DNA from: Hanleya hanleyi
Taxonomy: Eukaryota; Mollusca; Polyplacophora; Lepidopleurida; Hanleyidae
Direction: 5' to 3'
DNA length: 64,000 bases
Assembly (NCBI GenBank): GCA_036873755.1
Contig: JAVTVY010019554.1
Location: 18,202-82,201 of the forward strand
In this document: positions 25,269-33,769 of the stretch, piece by piece
Numbering within the stretch: the first letter of the stretch is position 1
Layout: each line of letters starts with the position of its first letter
Made by a program: the position numbers and the translations under genes
The notes under the pieces: generated by a model
Databases searched by the model: none
What the model was told of the DNA's origin: nothing
What the model saw: the letters and a program-made list of their open reading frames with translations, nothing else

Positions 25269-26816
25269 CATACAGACGACAGCATTGAAGGGGTGGATCA
25301 TATAGTATCCGTATCTGAGATGTTGTTTACAGTAGAGCTGAAGAACTATTCCACAGCGGAAGGGATAACCAAGCCTAAGATGGTCACCATTCTCAATGTC
25401 TTTTCACTAACTATCAAGTGTGCCAAATGTAACGCTCCCTTCACTGAGAAAGTTCTGTCTGAGGAATGTGTTAGAAGTATAGGAAACCACATCTGCACCG
25501 TTACTCCTGACCAGCCTACCAACATCACTATCCCGAAACAAGCAGCTTTTCGCCACCAACTTGAGGCCACCACCGCCGCTGTTCCAGAACGAGCAGCTAT
25601 TCGCCACCAAGGCCAGCCTGCGACCCTTGACGTTCCAAAACAAGCAGCTACTCTCCACCAAGGCCAGTATACGACCATTGATGTTCCGAAGCAAGCATCT
25701 ATCCGCCACCAACATAAGACTACCGCCACCGTTGTTCCAGATCGAGCAGCTATTCACCACCAAGGCCAGCCGAAGACCATTCATTTTCCGAAACAGGCAG
25801 CTATTCAACACCAGTGTGCGGCTACCACCATTGTTCCAAATCAAGCAGCTATCTCCCACCAAGTTCAGTCTAGCGAGACAGTTGTTCCGAAGGAGTCAGC
25901 TAGTCACTACAATGGCCAGCCTATTGCCTTTGCTGTTCCGGTACCAGCAGCTGTTCGCCACCATCGTCAGCCTGTCACCTTTTTTGTTCCGAATAAAACA
26001 GATGGTCTCCACCATGGCCAGCCTACCACCATTTTTGTTCCAAATCAGTCTTCTACATCTAGTGGTCGGCAAAATCAGACTGCCATCGTTCTTTCAGAAA
26101 AAGCTGCTACTCACTACCAACATCAGCCTACCACCATCGCAATTACAGGATCAGCTAAAAAAAGGAAAGGAGTAAAAATAGATTACAAGTGCCCTTTGTG
26201 CGAGGACACCTTCGAGCGTAAACAGGACATGGAAAGGCATATTCCAGGACATGGTGGGCAATATTTTAAATGTCAGACTTGTGGCAAAGATTACACTCAC
26301 AAATTCAGTCTAAAGGCTCATATGCGGAAACATGCTGTTGATAAACAGTGTGTGTGTTCCATTTGCGGTGAGGCGTTTCGCACAAAGACCGGGCTTGAAG
26401 TTCACGTCAGACGATTACATACAGATGAATATAAGTATCGATGTTCTTTTTGTGGTAAAGGCTTCCAGGATCCGTCTAGTCTCAAAATACACACGAGGAA
26501 ACACACCGGTGAATTGCCATTTCTTTGTTCAATTTGTGGGCGGTCATTTATAGCCAAAAGTAACTTATATAGCCACAAATGTGGCGAGGAAGAGCAGTTT
26601 TCTTGTGATGTTTGCGGGAAAAAATGCCAAAGTTCCAAGTCACTGCAGACTCACAAATTGAAATCGGTCAAATGCAGACCGTCCTTTCTTTGTAGACTTT
26701 GTGGACGGCAGTTCAAAAACACCAAGGGTCTGCGAGTCCACAAGACTTTCATACATAAGAAAGCTGGAATATTCACTCCAAAGGACAGAGAATCTGAGAG
26801 AAGGGAAAAGAGATGA
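25269..26816 (+). CDS. C2H2 zinc-finger protein with twelve 17-residue repeats (terminal exon)
   Basis: The exon follows TTTTATCTCTTACTGCAG and opens in phase 0. The in-frame ATG at 25239 lies inside the intron tract, so I do not use it. It encodes 515 residues to a TGA stop: a short N-terminal region with a CAKC pair, then about twelve degenerate 17-residue units (about 88-290, consensus VPKQAAIRHQGQPTTID; one unit of 16 and one of 18), a basic AKKRKG stretch that could be a nuclear localisation signal, then seven C2H2-type fingers (about 306-500) of the CxxC-x12-HxxxH pattern. Fingers five and six have atypical His/Cys ends (SHKC; HKLKSVKC). Linkers are mostly non-canonical, with one HTGE. 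The likely role is nuclear nucleic-acid binding. Upstream exons are missing or lie at 20707-21495 (see findings). Large minus-strand open frames opposite the repeats are shadows. Confidence 0.8.
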   Translation, partial: HTDDSIEGVDHIVSVSEMLFTVELKNYSTAEGITKPKMVTILNVFSLTIKCAKCNAPFTEKVLSEECVRSIGNHICTVTPDQPTNITIPKQAAFRHQLEATTAAVPERAAIRHQGQPATLDVPKQAATLHQGQYTTIDVPKQASIRHQHKTTATVVPDRAAIHHQGQPKTIHFPKQAAIQHQCAATTIVPNQAAISHQVQSSETVVPKESASHYNGQPIAFAVPVPAAVRHHRQPVTFFVPNKTDGLHHGQPTTIFVPNQSSTSSGRQNQTAIVLSEKAATHYQHQPTTIAITGSAKKRKGVKIDYKCPLCEDTFERKQDMERHIPGHGGQYFKCQTCGKDYTHKFSLKAHMRKHAVDKQCVCSICGEAFRTKTGLEVHVRRLHTDEYKYRCSFCGKGFQDPSSLKIHTRKHTGELPFLCSICGRSFIAKSNLYSHKCGEEEQFSCDVCGKKCQSSKSLQTHKLKSVKCRPSFLCRLCGRQFKNTKGLRVHKTFIHKKAGIFTPKDRESERREKR

Positions 26817-27299
26817 AACAAGTGTTTTCTTTTGCTCAGTTGGAAAAGCATACTGACAAATTGAGAATGTAAACCATTCTCTCCTTATCAGAGTTTGTCA
26901 CCTCCTAAACTGTCGGTGTATCACCCTAGCGAACGCGCATGCGCATTCAGTCTCCATTGATTGTGATCAACATATGAATTATCTATCTGCATACCAGAAA
27001 CTACCTAGCATTGCCTTTCAACAGAGGGTCCTTTTCTTTTCGATCAATTGTAACAATGCTTATTTTTTCCATAGTGGTTGTTGTCTAAGACAGCAGAGGC
27101 AAAACATGTTTTAGATCTTCGTATCCGTAACATCTGTATTCTTTTGCCAATGTTTTGAAATCCACACATGGGGTGGCTTTCGTTTAGGCTGCCTCGAATA
27201 GCACAATATCAATGATGGGTAAAAATAAACTCTGCTGCAATATGCCAAATAGACAAGAACCTCAGCGTAGTAGATAAACAATGCATGCAATATACATGG
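26817..27299. other. 3' UTR and spacer
   Basis: Non-coding sequence after the zinc-finger stop codon. Nothing was recognised. Confidence 0.35.
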
Positions 27300-27595
27300 A
27301 AAAATGATCAAAAGAGCCGAGGGCCATGCACAAAACTGTTGCACCCCGTAGGGCTTCCGGGGTGGGGTGGCGTTGTGCACACTCCAGGTCATGGTAAGAA
27401 TAGGCCTCAGCACGTCAGAGAGCTTGTCGTAAGAGCCGACTAGCTGGTGTACCCGTGGGGTTCCTAGGTATGACAAGGAATAGAACCTCATCCGTGTGAT
27501 CCCGGGTGTTAACAAGAATCTAGGAACCAAACAATAGGACTGAAATAGTGTTGAAAGCGACGTTAAATCATATTCACTCAGTCAATTACTCACAT
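27300..27595 (+). mobile_element. SINE-like dispersed repeat
   Basis: The sequence contains CACAAAACTGTTGCACCCCG and GTAGGGCTTCCGGGGTGG, then TCGTAAGAGCCGAC. It ends with GACTGAAATAGTGTTGAAAG and CGACGTTAAATC followed by a CACTCAGTCA-type tail. I know this end as a very abundant gastropod repeat with short-repeat tails. It has no coding capacity. The 5' limit is approximate. Confidence 0.5.
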
Positions 27596-27876
27596 CAAAA
27601 CAGCGTTGTTTAACGCCATTACACTCAGAGGGTAGATCTGACAGTAGGAGGCCATTAGAATGCTGTAAACGTGCTCGGCAGAAAACATGTGTGGTACATC
27701 GTCCTCACATATCGCTGAACCCAAAGAGTTAAAATAACTTTAATTGGCTGGGCTGGTCAATGTTCAAGATAACAAGAACTGTGAGCACTCTCGTGTCCAT
27801 GGTAAGAACTGTGGACACTCTCGTGTCCAAGGTAAGAACTGTAGGCACTCTCGTGTCCGAGGTAAGAACTGTGGGC

Positions 27877-29604
27877 GGGTCATTCTCACGGAAAGGCACA
27901 TTTTCACTTGGGGAAATATCTCAAAATCAACATCACCAATGACTACAAAATCTGATTTCAACAGAGCCTCCATTGACAAAACTCTTTATAAGGCGTACAA
28001 TAAATGCAGACATTCCGAACAATAAACTTTTCGGAACACTTAACGGTGGAGTTGTCTTCAATCATGTCAGTGGTGTTACACACGAATGATCAGTATATTG
28101 GGCACTAAGAGAACAGAAATAGAAAGATACACACATGCTAGGCAATAGATTGCATGTAACTATGACTAATGATGAAAAAATATTGAAGTTAGGAAAACAA
28201 GTTTGTTTTCAATATCCTAAGTATGCCACTTGGCTCACCAAAATCAGCCAATTGGACCGCATGTATCAACCATTCATATGTAGATTCTGTAAAATAAAAC
28301 GTATTTATTCTTGATGCGGACTTTAAACTAATCGAGTTTGTTTCTTTTTCAAAATATGGGACAATTTAAACAAGTGTTTCTGAATTTCTAGACCATTCTT
28401 GCATCCGTAACACCACTGACAATCCGGTAACACCACTGACCTCGTGCAACACGTACCACTGATTAATTTGTTCATAGACGCAAAAATGCAGTTGCAAGTG
28501 AAGAATATTTAGGGGCAAAACAGGTATATGAAAAGCCTTCTGATAAAAACTGCTTCTTCTTCTTCAAATAGTTATCTAACTGAAATGTAACACCAATGAC
28601 AACCCGGTAACACCAGTGACCTCGAGTAACACCACTGACCTCGTGTAACAACAGTGACCAATTTGTTCATAGAGGCAAAAATATAGCCGTGAGTGAAAGC
28701 GATCTAGGGGCAAAACACGTATATGACAAGACTCCTTAACTCAATATTATTTGGAAGAAAGGTAAATTCAAGTTGTACTGAAATTTGGAGCAAAATCACC
28801 ATTTTTGTCAATGGTGTTACCCTACAAATAGTAACACCACTGACAGGTAACACCACTGGCATTTTGGAAGGAATTAATTGTTGCTCCCTCGTATATTGTC
28901 GTGACGGTCCAAGAACAATGATTTTGTAATTCATACGCACATTTCTTTATTACCAGTTAATATTTTTACTCGGGAGCCACTACATGTTGATCCGGACACG
29001 TAACACCAGTGACCAGTAATAAACATACGCTGAAAATTTGGAGCTAGAAATGACTGAAATACTGAAAAGAGTTTCATAAAACACTTCTTATGGAATCTCA
29101 AGTTTACCCGCGCTTGGAAAAGAAGCCGCCTGGTGTCAAAACTTTGTTTCTAATTTAAGCGTTCGCTTTTTGGCTCCGATTTCAGTTACAGTAACACCAA
29201 TGACCCGAAAACCAGTTACAGACCTTTGCCCATGCCATTTTCACAAGATAATCTGCCCTTGTAAACAATATATTCAAATATTGAAAGAACAGATGCAGCT
29301 GGTTGCCAGAAAGGTAGAATAATGTAGAACAAAAAAATTTCTGGCAACTTTATCGTGGTGTCAAGTAGGTCACTACAGCCAGTCAAGTAGGTCACTACAG
29401 CCAGTTACAGGTCTATTTTACCGTAAATTGAGGGTTCTGGTGAAAATTTACCCGAAAAAATCAATCGGGACAGTGTTTGCAATAAGTTATTCGTACTCTA
29501 CTAAATGAATACTATGAACAATCTGAATTTTTTCAGACATAAGACTGGTTAGAAGAAAATTTGGGTCGAGTGACACGAATTGCGCCTTTCCGTGAGAATG
29601 ACCC
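27877..29604. mobile_element. 1.73-kb non-autonomous DNA transposon
   Basis: The terminal inverted repeats are 21 bp and perfect (27877-27897 and 29584-29604, beginning GGGTCATTCTCACGGAAA), with looser similarity a few bases further in. Both ends are flanked by GGGC (27873-27876, 29605-29608). Joining the flanks re-creates an intact 30-bp VNTR unit, so GGGC is a 4-bp target duplication. No transposase frame exists inside. The interior carries a dispersed 14-bp motif array (28066-29204). Four-base duplications occur in several superfamilies (for example Chapaev, Sola, Academ). I cannot assign one. Confidence 0.85.
28066..29204. repeat. Interspersed GTAACACCACTGAC motif array
   Basis: The motif GTAACACCANTGAC or a one-base variant occurs on the plus strand at 28407, 28427, 28587, 28607, 28626, 28645, 28831, 28847, 29000 and 29191, and on the minus strand at 28066-28079 and 28807-28820. 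A decayed copy lies near 28445. Spacing is 16-20 bp within clusters and irregular between them. A block of about 130 bp (28401-28535) is repeated at 28581-28735. Confidence 0.85.
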
Positions 29605-29836
29605 GGGCACTCTCGTGTCCAAGGTAAGTACTGTGGCACTCTCGTGTCAATGTAAGAACTGTGGGCACTCTCGCGTCCTGGCACATGTATGCACAGTCGT
29701 GATATGACTGAAAAATGGTTGAAAATGACGTTAAATTCTTCTCAGTCACTGTTGAATGATTTCATTTGATCCACCATCATACAATGAGTGACGCCGAAAA
29801 CATGTTATATATATATAGTTTTTGAGAAAGAATAAA

Positions 29837-29911
29837 TTCGTCATCAGTGGGATTCGACCAAAGATCCTAGCTCAATGCGCTAATGCTCTACCGACTGAGC
29901 TATGATGGCCC
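29837..29911 (-). repeat. tRNA-like sequence, probably a SINE head
   Basis: On the minus strand, ATAGCTCAGTCGGTAGAGCA is a good internal A box with D-arm, and GGTCGAATCCC is a B box. The acceptor stem does not close and the anticodon arm is irregular, so this is not a functional tRNA. It is more likely tRNA-derived. Confidence 0.55.
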
Positions 29912-29951
29912 ATAGGGATTGCACCCGGGGACTGACCCTCTGACGAAAAAC

Positions 29952-30020
29952 AAATGTTAGTAATAGTGGTGATGTTAGTAATAGTGGTGATGTTAGTAAT
30001 AGTGGTGATGTTAGTAATGA
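29952..30020 (+). repeat. 18-bp tandem repeat, about 3.7 copies
   Basis: The unit GTTAGTAATAGTGGTGAT is repeated almost perfectly. Confidence 0.9.
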
Positions 30021-30345
30021 TCAAACTGTCCAGGTACAAACATTGTAGGCTTACCATCTTTACAAATGGGGTTGTTTTTTATACTCCTTGTAACACATAT
30101 TGATGCAATATACATGTAGTAAATGAGTTGATGTTATGTATCCAATTATATTCAGGAAGGCGTTCTTCATATTGTCCTGATTAGGGAATACGCCTCCCTC
30201 GAAACCGAAGATGAAATAAAAATCGTTTTTGCTTAATAACTTTGGAATAGCCCATCACACTCAAAAATTTTCCAACCAGAGAGCTTATATTAATCAGGTA
30301 AATTAGCATAAAAATCGTGGAACAAAGCACCAAACGTAGCATATC

Positions 30346-30965
30346 CATCACTTGAGGCATACAGAACAATATCAGGTGCCACTCACTCTTGGCCATGTGA
30401 AGTCCTCCATCACTTGAGGCATACAGAACAATATCAGGTGCCACTCGCTCTTGGCCATGTGAAGTCCTCCATCACTTGAGGCATACAGAACAATATCAGG
30501 TGCCACTCACTCTTGGCCATGTGAAGTCCTCCATCACTTGAGGCATACAGAACAGTATCAGGTGCCACTCGCTCTTGGCCATGTGAAGTCCTCCATCACT
30601 TGAGGCATACAGAACAGTATCAGGTGCCACTCGCTCTTGGCCATGTGAAGTCCTCCATCACTTGAGGCATACAGAACAATATCAGGTGCCACTCGCTCTT
30701 GGCCATGTGAAGTCCTCCATCACTTGAGGCATACAGAACAGTATCAGGTGCCACTCGCTCTTGGCCATGTGAAGTCCTCCATCACTTCAGGCATACAGAA
30801 CAGTATCAGGTGCCACTCGTTCTTGGCCATGTGAAGTCCTCCATCACTTGAGGCATACAGAACAATATCAGGTGCCACTCGCTCTTGGCCATGTGAAGTC
30901 CTCCATCACTTGAGGCATACAGAACAGTATCAGGTGCCACTCGCTCTTGGCCATGTGAAGTCCTC
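30346..30965 (+). repeat. 62-bp minisatellite, ten copies
   Basis: Units start CATCACTTGAGGCATACAG and end CCATGTGAAGTCCTC, in a strict 62-bp register (starts 30346, 30408, 30470 and so on). Differences are few (ACAATATC/ACAGTATC, CTCACTC/CTCGCTC), so the array is young. A sequence upstream is not repeated. The overlapping minus-strand frame is not a gene. Confidence 0.95.
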
Positions 30966-31069
30966 TGGCCTCCAAAACTTCATATGAGAGGGGACTATTA
31001 TCTTTGAAAGAATAATTACTTGTAACTTCCTGGTTACTTGGTTATGTTCATTATTCTAGAGGTTAGGAA

Positions 31070-31534
31070 GCAACCTCCAAACAGGGTTCTGCCAGTCAAT
31101 CGACCCTGCCGTCATTCATTTTTCAGGGCCAAAAAAAAAACGCCCTAGCATTCTCCGCACAGTGAATCTTTCTTTGACGGAGATTAAAAGTGCGAGATTA
31201 TCAGAACTGCTCTGTTTCGCAAGACTTGCAGTAACCAAAATTAATCAACTGCAGTGCATTTGGGGGATTCGGCAAACAAAAGAAAACAAACAATCGGTGA
31301 CTATCGGTAATTAAATAACTGTTCATCTCTTCACAACAACAGCAGCAACAACAACACTATCAGAGCTAACGGTCGTTTGTTTGAAAACCAACAAGCAATG
31401 TATGTTTTTCGGAATCAATGAATGCCCACCGCACATTCACCGAAATGATGTTTTGGTACAGGCTATATGTAAGTTGAATGACGACAGGGTCGATCGACCG
31501 GCAGAAGGTAAGATAACCCTGTTAGGAGGTTGGC
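31070..31534. mobile_element. MITE with about 55-bp inverted arms
   Basis: The left arm (GCAACCTCCAAACAGGGTT... CATTCA, to about 31119) matches the reverse complement of the right arm (from about 31468), including ATCGACCCTG and CGTCATTCA. TAGGAA, extendable to TAGGAAGC with an ambiguous boundary, lies on both sides (31064 and 31535), compatible with a 6-8 bp target duplication. It is non-coding. Confidence 0.7.
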
Positions 31535-31551
31535 TAGGAAGCTGAAACGAC

Positions 31552-31596
31552 TATATATATATCTATATTATTTATATATATATATATATATATATA
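31552..31596. repeat. TA-rich microsatellite
   Basis: Two TA runs separated by CTATATTATT. Similar TA runs occur at about 31721-31742 and 35499-35537, just outside both Penelope-like termini. Confidence 0.8.
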
Positions 31597-31742
31597 GTGA
31601 AAAGGTAAAAGAGTCTAACGAGAAGAAATATAAATGAAAAAAAGATTAACTGCCAACACGGTCACATAGCTCTGATGCGCATTTCTGCTGTTTTACTTCA
31701 GCTTCTTCAGAGAGCAAGTCTATATATATATATATATATATA

Positions 31743-31894
31743 GATAAATAACAGTTGAATATCTGCCCAGGATAATATATAGAATAGAAAATAAAATAAA
31801 ATGACACTGACAGCTGGAATTCGTCGTTACCGGTTTCACCACATCATCGGTGGCTCATCAGACGTTTAATGACTTTGAATTTAACGTTCATACG
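31743..31894 (-). mobile_element. 3' terminal region of the Penelope-like element
   Basis: Read on the minus strand, this continues the Penelope-like element located at 33770-35415, from which it is separated by the LINE. It contains the hammerhead-like sequence and then GAATTCCAGCTGTCAGTG and a TTTTATTTTATTTT tract. About 85 bp of it recurs, inverted, at 35416-35503. The outer limit is uncertain. Further left (31600-31720), a CTGAAGAAGCTGAAG stretch may be another element end. Confidence 0.65.
31822..31872 (-). ncRNA. Candidate type I hammerhead ribozyme (sense copy)
   Basis: On the minus strand, the conserved CTGATGA (31861-31855) is followed by stem II GCCAC/GTGGT with a 7-nt loop, the GAAA box (31837-31834), a minimal self-complementary ACCGGT stem III, and a TA cleavage-site dinucleotide. 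Stem I forms from CGT/ACG with an internal loop and an outer ATT/AAT pair. All invariant core residues are present. Hammerheads with very short stem III are known from Penelope-like element terminal repeats. This copy lies on the coding strand, downstream of the element's ORF. Activity is untested. Confidence 0.7.
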
Positions 31895-33769
31895 ATCACC
31901 GGAGATGCGTTGTAAGTGTTTTCAAAAGCATTCGACTGTGTTTGGCATGATGGCCTTTTATATAAATTAAAAATGGTTGGTGTTCCTCCTTTGTTCTATG
32001 GAATTATTGAAAGTATGTACAGGAGTGTTACTTTGCAAGTCAAAATTGGCAATAATCTGTCAAATGAATTTCAATCTTTCGTTGGTGTAAAACAAGGGGA
32101 CAATCTTAGTCCAAACCTTTTTAAAATATTTTTGTATGATCTGCCAGGTATCTTCGATGATTCCTGCTGTCCAGTTCATCTTAAAACAAGTAAAATAAGT
32201 AGCCTTCTATATGCCGATGACTTGATGTTATTATCCGAGTCAAAGGAGGGCTTGCAAAATTCTATGAATAAATTAGGGGAATATTGTACCATGTGGAATT
32301 TAAATCTTAATATTGACAAAACAAAGGTTATGGTATTCACTAGATCCGGTAAATCAGTAAAGACAAATATTTCTTTTTGTGGGAATATTCTTGATCAAGT
32401 AAAGACATATAATTACTTAGGAACAACTTTTCATCAGTCCGGATCTTTCACAGCTGCAAAACAAGATGTATACAAAAAGGGGTTGAAGTCTTATTTTCAC
32501 CTGATCAAGTCCTTTGGAGTAACCACACCCAGCATAGATACTTCCTTACATGTTTTTGATCATACTGTAAAACCAGCGGCATTATATGGGGCAGAAATTT
32601 GGGGTTGTATGAATGGTAAACGATTGCTTCAGAAGGGTGATGGTTATCTTATGAGATCCCTTGAGGACATTCCCTCCGAGAAACTTAATCTTAAATTTTG
32701 TAAATATATTTTAGGTGTACACTCTAAAGCCAGTAATGAAGCTGTTCGTGGAGAACTCGGCAGGCTACCAATTACCTTTGATATCCTTAGGTCTCAAGCC
32801 CGATATTGGTCAAGAATCGAATCCTTACATGATGATAGCCTTTTAGCTGAGGCTTATTCTTTATCATGTGATCTATATGGTGAAAGTGCTCAGTCTTGGG
32901 TGGGGGATATGGAAGCTTTATTTTCTACTTTGAATATATCTCATTTATCCCCGAGAAATGTTTGTATAAGTCCTAAGTGCTTATCGAAACAAGTATCACG
33001 CTGTCTAGCGGAGAAATATCGTTATTTATGGAAATGTAAAATTGAACTCTCTAATTCTTGTGCTAATATGCTTACAGATGTGAAACAGTTTCATAATCAG
33101 TTCTCCGGTGTGAAACTTAGGACCTATCAACTTTTTAAGTCTCATTTTCACAGGGAAACCTATCTTAATACTATTAAGTGTGCTGAATATAGACAGGAAT
33201 TATCTAGATTCAGGCTAAGCTGTCATAGATTATCTATAGAACATGGGCGGTATAATAATACACCTATTAACGATAGAACTTGTTCCTTCTGTCCAAATGA
33301 GATCGAAGATGAATTTCAAGTTATTAATTAATTGTAATAAATATAGTAATATTCGCCTATCTTTAAACGAAACAGCAAGCAAATCTTGTGCAAATTTTAA
33401 CTTGTTGTCGTCCCCAAACCAGTTTATCTGGCTGCTTAGCAGTGGTAACTCTGAGGTGTGTTTTGCACTATCAAAATTTATTTGTCATGTTATGGTCTTG
33501 CGACGTGAGTCTGAACTTTCCGGGTAGCTTTATTTGTACATGTATTATATAATAACATGTCTCATAAACGCTAGTTAGCCTTTGATCCTCATAATGGTAA
33601 ACAGATCTCAGTGTTGGAGAAATTTGTAACTTTATTGTGTGTTGTACATGTTTGTTTGAATCAATTGTATCAAAGAAAGGGGGGGGGGGATTGATTGTAC
33701 GCTCCACGTGGGCACCTGATTGGTTAATAAATTCTATTCTATTCTATTCTATTCTATTCTACGATATAT
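31895..33769 (+). mobile_element. 5'-truncated LINE inserted into the Penelope-like element
   Basis: The element consists of a partial RT ORF, a 3' UTR with a G10 run near 33663, and a tail of TTCTA repeats (33732-33761). It ends next to TACGAT, which also occurs at 31889-31894 just before its left end, a likely target duplication. A short segment at 31895-31918 precedes the RT homology and may be filler. It differs from both other LINEs in tail and protein. Confidence 0.75.
31919..33527 (+). pseudogene. LINE reverse transcriptase, truncated inside motif A
   Basis: The open frame begins within motif A at FSKAFDCVWHDGLLYKL. The preceding Asp of the usual DFSKAFD, a catalytic residue, is lost. 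Motif B is GVKQGDNLSPNLFKIF and motif C is LLYADDLMLLSES (both intact), followed by WNLNLNIDKTKVMVFTRSGK and a long C-terminal region with YLGTTFHQSGSF. A Cys-rich finger (RTCSFCPNEIEDEF) follows. The frame stops at 33331, but related coding (CNKYSNIRLSLNE) resumes in another frame to 33527, so one frameshift sits near 33320. The copy is inactive. The style recalls LINEs common in aquatic invertebrates. The clade is not assigned. Confidence 0.85.

Larger units (their letters stand above)
27738..29745 (+). repeat. VNTR-containing composite repeat, split by a transposon
   Basis: The left part 27738-27876 has a head with TTGGCTGGGCTGGTCAA, then 30-bp units GGTAAGAACTGTGGACACTC + TCGTGTCCAA (27771 onward, exact 30-bp period). 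The right part 29605-29745 resumes with GGGCACTCTCGTGTCCAAGG, two more units, then TGGCACATGTATGCACAG and a tail ending GACGTTAAATTC. A shorter, uninterrupted relative is at about 55285-55395 in the opposite orientation, with the same order of head, units and tail. Confidence 0.7.

Noticed and set aside
25346..25862. Two minus-strand frames and a second plus-strand frame opposite the zinc-finger exon repeats
   Set aside because: They are shadows of the 51-bp coding repeat. The plus frame with seven fingers explains the region.
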